Source: Streptomyces sp. XD-27
GTDB taxonomy: Bacteria > Actinomycetota > Actinomycetes > Streptomycetales > Streptomycetaceae
DNA length: 64,000 nucleotides
Assembly: GCF_030553055.1 (NCBI RefSeq)
Contig: NZ_CP130713.1
Coordinates: 3,100,001-3,164,000 of the forward strand
Direction of reading: 5' to 3'
Shown here: positions 47,551-57,103 of the stretch, in pieces
Layout: each line of letters opens with the position of its first letter
Numbering within the stretch: position 1 is the first letter of the stretch
Position numbers and translations under genes: made by a program
Notes under the pieces: generated by a model
Databases searched by the model: none
The model's input: only the letters and a program-made list of their open reading frames with translations
What the model was told of the DNA's origin: nothing

Positions 47551-49017
47551 TCAGAGCGGCGGCAGCAGCTTCTTCTGCGGCTTGCCCATCGCGTTGCGCG
47601 GCAGCTCCGCAAGGAAGCGGACCTTGCGCGGCCGCTTGTGTACGGAAAGCTGCCCGGCCACGAAGTCGGTCAGCTCCCGCTCCGTCACCCCGTCGGCGAC
47701 CACGTACGCCACGATCTCCTGGCCCAGGTCCTCGTGCGGGGCGCCGACGACCGCCGCCTCGCGCACCGCCGGGTGGTCCAGCAGCGCGTTCTCCACCTCG
47801 CCCGCGCCGATCCGGTAGCCACCGGACTTGATCATGTCGATCGAGGCGCGGCCGACGATCCGGTGCGAACCGTCGTCCTCGATCGCGGCGATGTCGCCGG
47901 TGCGGAACCAGCCGTCGGCGGTGTACGCCCCGGCGGTCGCTTCCGGCCGGTTCAGATACCCGTCGAAGAGCGTCGGCCCGGACACCTCCAACTCGCCGAT
48001 GTCGGCGCCATCCTCGGCCACCACCCGCGTCCGCACCCCGGAGAGCGGGGTGCCCACGTAGCCGGGCCGCCGCTCGCCGTCCGCGCGCGCGGAGACGGTG
48101 ATCAGGGTCTCCGTCATGCCGTACCGCTCCACCGGGCGCTGCCCGGTCAGCCGCGCGAGGTCGCGGAAGACCGGCGCGGGCAGCGGGGCGCTGCCCGAGA
48201 CCAGCAGCCGGGCCCCGCTGAGCTCCCGCGCGGCGGTCTGGTCCCGTACCACCCGGCCCCACACCGTCGGTACGCCGAAGTACAGGCTGCCGCCCGCCGC
48301 CGCGTACGCCTCCGGCGTCGGCCGGCCGGTGTGCACCAGGCGGCTGCCGGTGCGCAGCGCGCCCAGGACGCCGAGCACCAGGCCGTGCACATGGAACAGC
48401 GGCAGCCCGTGGACGAGGGTGTCCTCCGCCGTCCACGCCCACGCGTCGGCGAGCGCGTCCAGGCCGGCGGCGACCGCCTGGCGGGAGATCAACGCACCCT
48501 TGGGCGCGCCGGTGGTACCGGAGGTGTAGAGGATGAGCGCGGTGGACGCGGGCTCGGGCTCGGCCTCCGTCCATGTGCCGCGCTCTCGCAGGTCCACGAG
48601 CACGGTCTCGACCCCCGCGCCCGTCTCGGCCCCCGCGCCGGTCCCGAGCCCGGCGCCGGTCCCGAAAACCCCGGCGCCGGTCGTGGCGGCACCGCCGGTG
48701 GCGGCGGGCGCGCCCGGTCCGTCCAGCAGCAAGGCCGCGCCCGAGTCGCGCAGGATGTGGTCGCGCTCGACGGGTCCGGAGTCCGGCGGTACGGGGACGA
48801 CCGGCACCCCGGCCAGCAGCCCGGCCACGACCGCGGTCACGGTCTCCAGCGTGGGCGTCGCCCGCACCGCGACCACCGGCGCCCCCGCGATCCGGGCCGC
48901 GACAGCGCCCGCCGCGCCCAGCAGGTCCTCGCGGGAACAGGCGCGGCCCGCGACCGAGATCGCATCGGGGCGGTCGCCGCCGGGCTCCGTGAGGGACGTC
49001 AGCAAGGGTGCGGCCAC
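47551..49017 (-). CDS. Acyl-CoA synthetase (malonyl-CoA synthetase-like)
   Basis: A 488-residue adenylate-forming enzyme. The P-loop motif LILYTSGTTGAPKG is followed by LPLFHVHGLVLG, a GMTET motif, YRTGDIA-like WFRTGDIAAIEDDG and GRASIDMIKSGGYRIGAGEVE (ends with the catalytic-lysine region near LPRNAMGKPQKK). It forms acyl-AMP then acyl-CoA; resemblance to MatB suggests malonate or methylmalonate, but this is not certain. Between about residues 100-140 there is a Gly/Ala/Thr-rich imperfect repeat not expected in the family. The GTG at 49017 has AAGGAG upstream. Confidence 0.85.
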   Translation of the reverse strand: MAAPLLTSLTEPGGDRPDAISVAGRACSREDLLGAAGAVAARIAGAPVVAVRATPTLETVTAVVAGLLAGVPVVPVPPDSGPVERDHILRDSGAALLLDGPGAPAATGGAATTGAGVFGTGAGLGTGAGAETGAGVETVLVDLRERGTWTEAEPEPASTALILYTSGTTGAPKGALISRQAVAAGLDALADAWAWTAEDTLVHGLPLFHVHGLVLGVLGALRTGSRLVHTGRPTPEAYAAAGGSLYFGVPTVWGRVVRDQTAARELSGARLLVSGSAPLPAPVFRDLARLTGQRPVERYGMTETLITVSARADGERRPGYVGTPLSGVRTRVVAEDGADIGELEVSGPTLFDGYLNRPEATAGAYTADGWFRTGDIAAIEDDGSHRIVGRASIDMIKSGGYRIGAGEVENALLDHPAVREAAVVGAPHEDLGQEIVAYVVADGVTERELTDFVAGQLSVHKRPRKVRFLAELPRNAMGKPQKKLLPPL

Positions 49018-49111
49018 GGACTGCTCCTTCGACAGGGGGCTTTTCCCCCAGGGTCGGTTGGGGGGCTGGCCCTACTTACATCGGCACTGCCGCGACCGTA
49101 CCGTCAAGAGC

Positions 49112-49596
49112 ATGGACGCCCGCGATCCCGAGCTGAGAAATGAACTCGACACCGCCCTCCAGACCCGCAAGGAGCTGGGCGCGGAGTACGAGTCGGAGCT
49201 GGTCGAATCCTTCCTGGAGAAGGTCGAGCAGCGGTTCAACGACACCGCCGACCGCCATGTGCGCCGGCAACTCGCCGAGCAGCAGATGGCTGCCGCGCGC
49301 GGCGCCCGGCCGCCGGGCGGGGGCCCGGCGGGCTGGGTGAGGGGATGGGCGTGGGCGAGCGCTTCGGCTTCGTGGCGGTGTCCTTGGTCCTGGCGATACC
49401 GCTGTCGGCGATAGCCGCGACCCAGGCGGACTTGGCGGGGCTGCTGGTCGCCTGGGCCGGGATCTTCGGGGTGAACGCGGTCCACGCGACGGGCGGCTTC
49501 GCCTGGCTCCGCCGGCACCGCGACCCCGACCTCGGCCCCGAGCACCGGGACGACGTCGGCAACCCCGGTTCGCGAAGGGAGAAAGAGAAGAAATAG
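49112..49596 (+). pseudogene. Small membrane protein, apparently frameshifted
   Basis: Two overlapping frames together look like one conserved Streptomyces protein. The first (ATG 49112) gives a charged helical region of about 75 residues (LQTRKELGAEYESELVESFLE) and then loses resemblance; the second, from 49345, gives GERFGFVAVSLVLAIPLSAIAA and a second membrane helix, ending at 49596. One extra G in the run of four G at 49341-49344 would join them into a protein of about 160 residues. Alternatively the second part could be translated from its own ATG. Function unknown. Confidence 0.7.
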
Positions 49597-49651
49597 GGGG
49601 ACCGCCGCACCCCGGCTGTGAGCACCGAGGGCGGGACGACGGCGGTCCCCC
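49596..49651. terminator. Long-loop inverted repeat after the small membrane protein gene
   Basis: Perfect 12-bp arms, GGGGGACCGCCG (49596-49607) and CGGCGGTCCCCC (49640-49651), with a 32-nt loop. Placed between convergent genes. Confidence 0.65.
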
Positions 49652-49932
49652 CACTGGGACGCGGGCCGGGTCAGGGCCGAGCTGCCACGTCCGGGCGACC
49701 ATGGAGGTCCGGGAGCCGCTCCGGAGGTCCGTGTCGCCGCACTTGGGGTGTCGGTGTCGTCCTTGCCGACGCCCCTTACTGTGCCGGACCTGTGTTAAGC
49801 GCGTGCTGCGGGCGCGTGACGCGTGCGTACACCTTGTGGGACATCCGCGCCCACGCCCGTCAACCGCACGTCAGCCGACGGCTCGTCACCATGGCCGACG
49901 GCTCGTCACCGTGACCGCCGACTGACGGCCAC
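49652..49932. other. Intergenic region before cystathionine beta-synthase
   Basis: Together with the hairpin, this interval of 336 bases has no supported gene. A 16-bp direct repeat (ccgacggctcgtcacc) occurs at 49875-49890 and 49895-49910. Nothing else was recognised. Confidence 0.5.
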
Positions 49933-51330
49933 TCACGCCGACTTCGGGCTCGTGGCCAGGTACGCCAGCAGGTCCTGCCGGCTGACCACGCCCTTCGGCT
50001 TGCCCTCCACCAGCACGATGGCCGCGTCCGCCCCGGCACCGCTCAGCGCCGCCATCAGGTCCTCGACCGGCTCGCCCGAGCCGACCTGCGGCAGCGGCGG
50101 GCTCATGTGCTTCTCCAGCGGGTCGTTGAGGGAGGCGCGCTGGGTGAACAGGGCGTCCAGCAGCTCCCGTTCGACGACCGACCCGACGACCTCGGCGGCC
50201 ATCACGTCAGGGTGCCCGGCGCCCGGCTTGACGATCGGCATCTGGGAGACGCCGTACTCGCGCAGCACCTCGATCGCCTCGCCGACGGTCTCCTCGGGGT
50301 GCATGTGGACCAGGGACGGCAGTCCGCCCTCCTTGCCCTCCAGCACGTCGCCGACGCGGACCGCCGGACCGGCCTCCTCGAGGAAGCCGTAGTCGGCCAT
50401 CCAGTCGTCGTTGAAGATCTTCGACAGGTAGCCGCGGCCGCTGTCGGGGAGCAGCACGACCACGACGTCGTCCGGGCCGAGGCCCTCGGCCACCCGCAGC
50501 GCGGCGACGACCGCCATGCCGCAGGAGCCGCCGACCAGCAGGCCCTCCTCCTTGGCCAGCCGCCGGGTCATCTGGAAGGCGTCCTTGTCGGAGACGGCGA
50601 CGATCTCGTCCGCGACGGTCTGGTCGTAGGCGGTGGGCCAGAAGTCCTCGCCGACGCCCTCGATCAGGTACGGGCGCCCGGAGCCGCCGGAGTAGACCGA
50701 GCCCTCCGGGTCGGCGCCGATGACCTTGACCCGGCCGTCACTGGCGTCCTTCAGATAGCGGCCGGTGCCGCTGATGGTGCCGCCGGTGCCGACGCCCGCG
50801 ACGAAGTGGGTGATCTTCCCCTCCGTCTGCTCCCAAAGTTCGGGGCCGGTTGTCTCATAATGCGAACGCGGGTTGTTCGGGTTGCTGTACTGGTCGGGCT
50901 TCCAGGCCCCCGGCGTCTCCCGCACCAGGCGGTCGGAGACGTTGTAATACGAGTCGGGGTGCTCGGGATCCACGGCCGTCGGGCAGACCACGACCTCGGC
51001 GCCGTACGCCCGCAGCACGTTGATCTTGTCCGTGGAAACCTTGTCCGGGCAGACGAAGATGCACTTGTAGCCCTTGCGCTGGGCGACCATGGCCAACCCC
51101 ACGCCCGTGTTGCCCGACGTCGGCTCGACGATGGTGCCGCCAGGCTTGAGCTCTCCGGAACGCTCGGCCGCCTCGATCATCCGCACGGCGATCCGGTCCT
51201 TCACGGACCCGCCGGGGTTGAAGTACTCGACCTTGGCGAGCACCGTCGCCTGGATGCCTTCCGTAACGTTGTTGAGCTTCACCAGCGGGGTATTGCCGAC
51301 CAGCTCAATCATCGATTCGTAGTACTGCAC
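49933..51330 (-). CDS. Cystathionine beta-synthase
   Basis: A 465-residue PLP enzyme that condenses serine and homocysteine into cystathionine. PLP Lys in PGGSVKDRIAVRM, TSGNTGVGLAMVA and the phosphate loop GTGGTISGTGRYL are seen; the C-terminal third (after about 335) holds a CBS domain pair. The domain order and length are typical of the CBS-domain-bearing type in actinomycetes. Cysteine synthase is possible but less likely because of the CBS domains. The GTG at 51330 is used. Confidence 0.9.
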   Translation of the reverse strand: MQYYESMIELVGNTPLVKLNNVTEGIQATVLAKVEYFNPGGSVKDRIAVRMIEAAERSGELKPGGTIVEPTSGNTGVGLAMVAQRKGYKCIFVCPDKVSTDKINVLRAYGAEVVVCPTAVDPEHPDSYYNVSDRLVRETPGAWKPDQYSNPNNPRSHYETTGPELWEQTEGKITHFVAGVGTGGTISGTGRYLKDASDGRVKVIGADPEGSVYSGGSGRPYLIEGVGEDFWPTAYDQTVADEIVAVSDKDAFQMTRRLAKEEGLLVGGSCGMAVVAALRVAEGLGPDDVVVVLLPDSGRGYLSKIFNDDWMADYGFLEEAGPAVRVGDVLEGKEGGLPSLVHMHPEETVGEAIEVLREYGVSQMPIVKPGAGHPDVMAAEVVGSVVERELLDALFTQRASLNDPLEKHMSPPLPQVGSGEPVEDLMAALSGAGADAAIVLVEGKPKGVVSRQDLLAYLATSPKSA

Positions 51331-51501
51331 GCCCTACTCCAGTGTCAGCGGGATCTCCGCGGTCAAAGGGGCGGCCGCCGTCGCGGGGCCCGTGCTGCCA
51401 GCCTAAACGGCCGCCGACGCCCGACCGGCGCGTTGCACACCAGCGCGGGCGGGGCAAGAAGGTGTGAGGAGCCTGGTGCGTTCGGGAGGTGGATACGTCC
51501 C

Positions 51502-52776
51502 ATGTCTTGGTCGAGGGCGAGGGTGGCCCGGCGGATCGCCGCCGCGGCGGCCTACGGCGGTGGTGGGATCGGGGTGCTGGGCGGGATGGCCGTCGGGCTG
51601 TTACTGACCGAGGTGTCGCTCGCGAAGCGGGTCATCGGCGAATCGGAGGAGACGCCGCCGTGCGCCGACGGGCGGTACGGCTTCGCCCTGGCACTCCGCA
51701 ACGGGCGCAGTCCGCTGCGGCTGGCGTTCCTCGGCGACTCCACGGCGGCGGGCCAGGGCGTGCACCGGCCCAGCCAGACCCCCGGCGCGCTGCTGGCCTC
51801 CGGGCTCGCGGCGGTCGCCGAATGCCCGGTCGACCTGCGGAACGTGGCGACTCCGGGCGCCCGGTCCGAGGATCTGGACCGGCAGGTGGGCCTGATCCTG
51901 GGGGCGATGGAGACGGCGCAGGACGCGGCGGCGCAGAACGCGGCGGCGGACGCCACGGCAGAGGCCGCGGTGGAGGCTGCCGCCGAGGAGGAGGCGGCGC
52001 TCGTCGAGCAGCCGCCCACCGAGCCGCCGCCCCGTCCCGACGTCTGCGTGATCATGATCGGCGCCAACGACGTCACCCATCGGGTGCCGCCCGCCAGGTC
52101 CGTCCGCCTGCTGTCCGCCGCGGTCCGCAGACTGCGGGACGCCGGCTGCGAGGTGGTCGTCGGCACCTGTCCCGACCTGGGCACCATCGAGCCCGTCTAC
52201 CAGCCGCTGCGCTGGATCGCCCGCCGCCTCAGCCGCCAGCTGGCCGCCGCGCAGACGATCGCGGTGGTCGAACAGGGCGGGCGTACGGTGTCGCTGGGCG
52301 ACCTGCTCGGGCCGGAGTTCGCGAAGAACCCGCGGGAGCTGTTCGGGCCCGACAACTACCACCCGTCGGCGGAGGGGTACGCGACGGCCGCGATGGCGAT
52401 CCTGCCGACCCTGTGCGGTGCGCTCGGGCTCTGGCCGGAGGAGACCCTGGAGCCCGCCCGCCAGGAGGACGTCATGCCGGTGGCCCGCGCGGCGGCGGAG
52501 GCGGCGGCCGAGGGAGGCGCGGAGGTCACGGCGACCCGCGGCCCGTGGGCCCTGCTGAGGCGCCGCAGGCGCCTGCCGACCGAAGCGGGTGCGGTGCCCC
52601 ACTCCCCGCGGAACCGTCCCTGCCCAACTGACCCGCCGGTCCGTGGCGCCTGCGGCGGACCTTCCCCGACCCGGCGAGGCACCGCCGGCCCGCCGCGGGC
52701 GCCGCTGAGCGTACGCTTAGAAAAGAGTTCCGCATCACAGCCCACAAACCGTGACCCCCGCCATACGTACGGGTAA
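51502..52776 (+). CDS. SGNH/GDSL hydrolase family protein with an in-frame TTA codon
   Basis: Codes for up to 424 residues. An N-terminal membrane or signal helix (about 12-36) precedes an SGNH hydrolase domain: block I FLGDSTAAGQG, block III IMIGANDVTH and the closing DNYHPSAEGYA carry Ser, Asn and His. An Ala/Glu/Pro-rich insert lies at about 140-175. Codon 34 (51601-51603) is TTA, so translation should need the bldA-type tRNA encoded 6 kb away. The last 60 residues look out of frame; adding one base in the C run at 52597-52600 (or 52604-52607) would end the protein at 52631 with ...EPSLPN. The ATG has GGGAGG upstream. Confidence 0.8.
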   Translation: MSWSRARVARRIAAAAAYGGGGIGVLGGMAVGLLLTEVSLAKRVIGESEETPPCADGRYGFALALRNGRSPLRLAFLGDSTAAGQGVHRPSQTPGALLASGLAAVAECPVDLRNVATPGARSEDLDRQVGLILGAMETAQDAAAQNAAADATAEAAVEAAAEEEAALVEQPPTEPPPRPDVCVIMIGANDVTHRVPPARSVRLLSAAVRRLRDAGCEVVVGTCPDLGTIEPVYQPLRWIARRLSRQLAAAQTIAVVEQGGRTVSLGDLLGPEFAKNPRELFGPDNYHPSAEGYATAAMAILPTLCGALGLWPEETLEPARQEDVMPVARAAAEAAAEGGAEVTATRGPWALLRRRRRLPTEAGAVPHSPRNRPCPTDPPVRGACGGPSPTRRGTAGPPRAPLSVRLEKSSASQPTNRDPRHTYG

Positions 52777-52815
52777 CTTCCCTTCCGTCCAGCCTTCTCC
52801 CCTCCTGGAGCCGTG

Positions 52816-54036
52816 ATGCCCGAAGCCGTGATCGTCTCTGCCGCCCGCTCGCCCATCGGTCGCGCCTTCAAGGGGTCCCTCAAGGACCTGCGCCCGGACG
52901 ACCTGACCGCGGAGATCATCCAGGCCGCGCTCGCCAAGGTGCCCGAGCTGGACCCGCGCGAGATCGACGACCTCATGCTGGGCTGCGGTCTGCCGGGCGG
53001 CGAGCAGGGGCACAACCTGGGCCGCATCGTCGCCGTGCAGATGGGCATGGACCACCTGCCGGGCTGCACCATCACCCGCTACTGCTCCTCCTCCCTCCAG
53101 ACCTCCCGGATGGCGCTGCACGCCATCAAGGCGGGCGAGGGCGACGTCTTCATCTCCGCGGGCGTCGAGATGGTCTCGCGGAGCGTCAAGGGCAGCTCGG
53201 ACGGGCTGCCGGACACCCACAACCCGCTGTTCGCCGACGCCGAGGCCCGCACCGCCGCGCGCGCCGAGCAGGAGGGCACCGACTGGCACGACCCGCGCGA
53301 GGACGGGCTGATCCCGGACGCGTACATCGCGATGGGCCAGACCGCCGAGAACCTGGCGCGGCTCAAGGGCATCACCCGCCAGGAGATGGACGAGTTCGGC
53401 GTCCGGTCCCAGAACCTGGCCGAGGAGGCCATCAAGAAGGGCTTCTGGGAGCGCGAGATCACCCCCGTGACCACGCCCGACGGCACGGTCGTGGCGAAGG
53501 ACGACGGTCCGCGCGCGGGCACCACGCTGGAGGGCGTGCAGGGGCTCAAGCCCGTGTTCCGCCCCGACGGCCTGGTCACCGCGGGCAACTGCTGCCCGCT
53601 CAACGACGGCGCCGCGGCCCTGGTCATCATGTCCGACACCAAGGCGCGCGAGCTGGGCGTCACGCCGCTGGCACGCATCGTGTCCACCGGAGTCTCCGGC
53701 CTCTCCCCGGAGATCATGGGGTACGGCCCGGTGGAGGCCAGCAAGCAGGCGCTCGCCCGCGCCGGGCTGACCATCGGCGACATCGACCTGGTCGAGATCA
53801 ACGAGGCGTTCGCCGCGCAGGTCATCCCGTCCTACCGCGACCTGGGCATCGATCTGGACAAGCTGAACGTCAACGGCGGCGCCATCGCCGTCGGCCACCC
53901 CTTCGGCATGACCGGCGCCCGCATCACCGGCACGCTGATCAACTCCCTCCAGTTCCACGACAAGCAGTTCGGCCTGGAGACCATGTGCGTCGGCGGTGGC
54001 CAGGGCATGGCGATGGTCATCGAGCGGCTGAGCTGA
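52816..54036 (+). CDS. Acetyl-CoA C-acyltransferase (thiolase)
   Basis: A 406-residue thiolase. Nucleophile Cys90 in [10 protein letters not shown], His in [11 protein letters not shown] and the C-terminal Cys in [11 protein letters not shown] form the catalytic set. It may act in beta-oxidation or in acetoacetyl-CoA formation. The ATG at 52816 has GGAG five nt upstream; the GTG just before it is too close to that site. It is not clearly in an operon; the next plus-strand gene is 262 bp away. Confidence 0.92.
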   Translation: MPEAVIVSAARSPIGRAFKGSLKDLRPDDLTAEIIQAALAKVPELDPREIDDLMLGCGLPGGEQGHNLGRIVAVQMGMDHLPGCTITRYCSSSLQTSRMALHAIKAGEGDVFISAGVEMVSRSVKGSSDGLPDTHNPLFADAEARTAARAEQEGTDWHDPREDGLIPDAYIAMGQTAENLARLKGITRQEMDEFGVRSQNLAEEAIKKGFWEREITPVTTPDGTVVAKDDGPRAGTTLEGVQGLKPVFRPDGLVTAGNCCPLNDGAAALVIMSDTKARELGVTPLARIVSTGVSGLSPEIMGYGPVEASKQALARAGLTIGDIDLVEINEAFAAQVIPSYRDLGIDLDKLNVNGGAIAVGHPFGMTGARITGTLINSLQFHDKQFGLETMCVGGGQGMAMVIERLS

Positions 54037-54107
54037 GCCGCAGCGGACGCGAGGCGGAACGCGACCTGAGCTGAGGCCGGGGCCGGGGTTTCGGCCACCG
54101 CACCGGT

Positions 54108-54216
54108 TGTGACCGAATCTCCCCCAGGATGTGACCTAACTCCTGGGGGAGTAGCGTTTTCGCAGGTCAGAGGCGTAACGACCGCATGTGGGGGACCAAA
54201 TGCCCGCCCCTTTGGT
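54108..54216. promoter_or_regulatory. Cluster of perfect inverted repeats upstream of hypothetical gene
   Basis: Arms CTCCCCCAGGA (54119-54129) and TCCTGGGGGAG (54141-54151) form a perfect 11-bp stem around an 11-nt loop. The loop and the preceding sequence share TGTGACC-N-AA (54108 and 54130). A second repeat, ACCAAA-10-TTTGGT, lies at 54195-54216. They precede the gene at 54299 and could be operator, attenuator or terminator. Confidence 0.55.
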
Positions 54217-54298
54217 GACGTTATGCACTGACAAGCCTCTGCGGCGCGGGCCAAGCTGAGGTAGGAATCGGGGATCAACCGCAATCGGGAGTACGTCA

Positions 54299-55156
54299 GT
54301 GAGCGCCATGACTCTTGCCCTCCTGCTGGCCGCGTCCGCCGCCACGGCCATCGGCGCCGCCGCCATGCACACCGCTCGCGGCCTCCGCCGGGAGATCGCC
54401 GACCTGCGTACCGAGCTCGCGGAGTCCGCCGCCGCGCACACGCGCGGCGTCGCGTCGGTGCCCATGGCGCGTACCACCCCCGCCGCCGAGATACGCGCCG
54501 CCGTGGCCGACGCCCTCGCCGAGGAGCGGGAGCGCGAGCTGGCCGAGGCCCGCGCGTTCTGGGCCGCGCAGGAGGCCCGCGACGTCAGCGCGGCGGCCGG
54601 CGCTTCCGACGCCTCCTCGCTGCTGGGCGGGGTGGCCGGCCTCGGCGACGACCTGCTGGACGCCCCCCAGGCCGAGCCCCAGATCTACGTGCCCCGGCAG
54701 GCGGACTTCGCCGGGTTCGAGCCGCTGTTCGGCCCGGAGCCGCTGGACGCGGCCGAGGAGCTGGAGCTGGACGCGGACGTCGTGGAGTCCCCCGAACTCG
54801 CCGCCGCCCGCCGCCGCCACCCCTCGCACCCCGACTTCAACCCGTCGCCGGGCATCAGCGACCACGACCGCACCGTGCACCGGCTCGCCGAGCTGTCCGA
54901 CGCCGGCACCCCGCTCGCCGACGTCCGGCCCGGTCCGCTCGGCACCCTGGACGTCTACGTCTTCGCCGACGGCACCACCATCTGCATGACGCCGGGCCAC
55001 CGGGAGACCTCCGACCGGCTCGCCACGGCACTGCGCGAGGGCGTCGCCCCCGTGCTGCTCGGCAGCTCCGGCGTCTCCGGGGCGTACGCGCTGACCTTCG
55101 CCTGCGGCGAGGAGAACGTGTACGTCCTCGCGGACCGCGTCATCGCCTCGCTGTAG
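54299..55156 (+). CDS. Conserved hypothetical membrane-anchored protein
   Basis: A 285-residue protein. One N-terminal membrane helix (residues 4-24) is followed by a charged, helical segment rich in Arg/Glu/Ala (about 28-95, [13 protein letters not shown], likely coiled) and an acidic middle region. The C-terminal half (about 190-285, [16 protein letters not shown]) seems a compact domain. No known family recognised. The GTG at 54299 has GGGAG upstream. Intervening repeats upstream suggest regulation. Confidence 0.75.
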   Translation: MSAMTLALLLAASAATAIGAAAMHTARGLRREIADLRTELAESAAAHTRGVASVPMARTTPAAEIRAAVADALAEERERELAEARAFWAAQEARDVSAAAGASDASSLLGGVAGLGDDLLDAPQAEPQIYVPRQADFAGFEPLFGPEPLDAAEELELDADVVESPELAAARRRHPSHPDFNPSPGISDHDRTVHRLAELSDAGTPLADVRPGPLGTLDVYVFADGTTICMTPGHRETSDRLATALREGVAPVLLGSSGVSGAYALTFACGEENVYVLADRVIASL

Positions 55157-55254
55157 GACATCGCGCCGCTGTTGGGCAGCACGCCGCTGTTGGCAGCACG
55201 CCGCTGGAGGACACGGCGCTCGCAGGACTCGGGCCCCCGGCGCCGGAGCCTCCG

Positions 55255-55578
55255 TCAGGGGGCGATCTTCGCCGCCGCCTCCGCGACCCGGTCCACCGCC
55301 CGCGCCAGCAGCCCCTCGCCTTCGGCCGCGTCCCGGAGCGCTTCGGCCAGATCGTGCCCGGCCACGGCCACCTGGTCCCCCACCGCGAAGAGCCCCGCGT
55401 CCGGCACCGTACGCGGGGTGCGGCCCGGCTCCTCGATCTCCTGCGCCCACTGGGCCAACTCCCGTGCCAGCGCCAGCGCTTCGGCCGCGCCGCCCCGTTG
55501 CAGCGCGGACTGCGGCAGGGTACGGAGCCGGTCGGCCAGCCGGTCGACAGCGGTCAGCAAGGGCGTCACATCGTTCAC
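55255..55578 (-). CDS. Conserved hypothetical protein (helical)
   Basis: A 107-residue protein, Ala/Leu/Arg-rich and predicted as helices (LLTAVDRLADRLRTL, ALALARELAQWAQEI). No motif recognised and no signal peptide. The GTG at 55578 is the only start giving this length. It is convergent with the gene at 54299 and divergent from the DUF4287-like gene. Confidence 0.68.
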   Translation of the reverse strand: MNDVTPLLTAVDRLADRLRTLPQSALQRGGAAEALALARELAQWAQEIEEPGRTPRTVPDAGLFAVGDQVAVAGHDLAEALRDAAEGEGLLARAVDRVAEAAAKIAP

Positions 55579-55698
55579 GCCGTGAGCCTATGCGTCGCCA
55601 ACGGCCTGTTGCCAACGCGCCAACAGTCAGGCACGGTGAGCTGAAGACGAGCCCACTGGGCCGAAGTGGAACAGCGACTGGACACGCCGGAGGCGCCG

Positions 55699-55929
55699 AT
55701 GTCCCACGTCTTCTCCGAAGAAACCCACCGGAACCTGCTCTCCCGAATCCCCGCATGCACCGGCCGTGAAGTCGCCGACTGGCTGCGGACGGTGGACGAG
55801 GGACCCGCCCTCTTCCGCTTCGAGGAGAAGGTCAGCTGGCTGCGCGGCGCGCACCAGCTCGCGTACGGCCACGCCAAGGCGATCATCCACGAGCACGACC
55901 TGCGCCGGGCGGCGCGCAAGCTGCTGTAG
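55699..55929 (+). CDS. DUF4287-like small protein
   Basis: A 76-residue protein. The pattern TGREVADWLRTV, a charged turn, then VSWLRGAHQLAYGHAKAIIHE resembles DUF4287 proteins. Function unknown. The ATG at 55699 is preferred: GGAGG lies five nt before it; a start 33 bp earlier is possible. A perfect 14-bp hairpin follows. Confidence 0.7.
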   Translation: MSHVFSEETHRNLLSRIPACTGREVADWLRTVDEGPALFRFEEKVSWLRGAHQLAYGHAKAIIHEHDLRRAARKLL

Positions 55930-55978
55930 CGGCTGCGGCACGGCGGTCAGCCGACATGCGGCCGTGAGCCGACATGAC

Positions 55979-56010
55979 GAAGGGCCCGCGGCAGTCGCCG
56001 CGGGCCCTTC
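55979..56010. terminator. Bidirectional hairpin terminator
   Basis: Perfect 14-bp arms (55979-55992 and 55997-56010), loop agtc, between the convergent small protein and Bax inhibitor-1-like genes. Confidence 0.88.
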
Positions 56011-56034
56011 GCTGCCGGCTGTCGCCGCCGCCGA

Positions 56035-56916
56035 TCACAGCTCCCGCAGGATCGCGATCAGGCGCAGCATCTCCAGGTAGATCCAGACGAGCGAGAGCGT
56101 CAGGCCGAAGGCGGCCATCCACGACTCCTCGCGCGGGGCGCCGTACCGCACGCCGTCCTCGATCTGCTTGAAGTCCATCGCCAGGAAGGCCGCGCCGAGC
56201 AGCACGCCGACGATGCCGAAGACGACGCCGAGGCCACCGCTGCGGAAGCCGAGGCCGTCACCGCCACCGATGGCCGCGAACAGGAGGTTGACGGCCATCA
56301 GCAGCACGAAGCCGATCGCGGCCGCCATCACGAAGCGCATGAACCGCTGGTCGACCCGGATCAGCCGGGTCTTGTACGCCACCAGGACGCCGACGGAGAC
56401 CGCCATCGTGCCGAGCACGGCCTGCATCGGGATGCCGGACCAGCGCTCGTTGAAGGCCTGGCTGATGACGCCGAGGAAGACGCCCTCGAAGAGCGCGTAC
56501 GCCAGGATCAGCGCCGGCGAGGCCTTCTGCCGGAAGGACTGGACGAAGCCGAGCACCATCGCGACGAGCGCGGCGGCGAAGCCCGCGCCCATGGGGAGCT
56601 GGGCGGCCCACGCCGCCGCGGCGGCGACGATCACAGTGCCCAGGGTGATGCCCGTCCGCATGACGACGTCGTCCATCGTCATCCGGCCGGTCTGCAGCGG
56701 TGCGACCGGCGGTGCGCCGTACATCTGCTGCATCTGCTCGGGTGTCAGGTTGTGCTGGTCACCGAGCGCGTACGGGTTGGTCGGCGGCTGGGTCTGCGCG
56801 TACGGGTTGCCCTGGACAGCGGCGGGGCCCCCGGCCTGCGGCGCCGCGCCGAAACCGGCAGAGCCGCCGTCGCGGCCGAACCCCCGTCGCGAGAAGACCG
56901 GGTTGCTGCTCCTCAT
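56035..56916 (-). CDS. Bax inhibitor-1/YccA family membrane protein
   Basis: A 293-residue integral membrane protein with seven probable helices after a Gly/Pro/Gln-rich cytoplasmic N-terminus of about 80 residues. The typical blocks FEGVFLGVISQAFNE and AFLAMDFKQIEDGV (with the conserved acidic pair near the end) mark the family. Related proteins are pH-sensitive calcium leak channels; the bacterial role is unclear. The ATG at 56916 has GGAGGAG upstream. It is 187 bp from the tRNA gene on the same strand. Confidence 0.9.
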   Translation of the reverse strand: MRSSNPVFSRRGFGRDGGSAGFGAAPQAGGPAAVQGNPYAQTQPPTNPYALGDQHNLTPEQMQQMYGAPPVAPLQTGRMTMDDVVMRTGITLGTVIVAAAAAWAAQLPMGAGFAAALVAMVLGFVQSFRQKASPALILAYALFEGVFLGVISQAFNERWSGIPMQAVLGTMAVSVGVLVAYKTRLIRVDQRFMRFVMAAAIGFVLLMAVNLLFAAIGGGDGLGFRSGGLGVVFGIVGVLLGAAFLAMDFKQIEDGVRYGAPREESWMAAFGLTLSLVWIYLEMLRLIAILREL

Positions 56917-57103
56917 CCTCACTCCTCCGTGGCCGCCCTGCGCGACCTTGGGACAAGGGTAATGGCACAGCAAAGGATGCACCCTAGTGCCTGGGCAGGA
57001 TCTTTGGAGGAACCTTGCCACGCTGCCCGGCGGGTCCCGAGGCGGCGACCGGAACGGTGGGCGACGAGGCGCGCACGGAGCGTGCGCACATGAGACCTGG
57101 AGG

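Noticed and set aside
50107..51500. Plus-strand frame across cystathionine beta-synthase
   Set aside because: It is antisense to a clear enzyme gene and only becomes real after the SGNH start at 51502.
52717..52719. Second TTA codon in the SGNH frame
   Set aside because: It lies in the probable out-of-frame tail, beyond the likely true stop at 52631, and more likely belongs to the thiolase promoter region.
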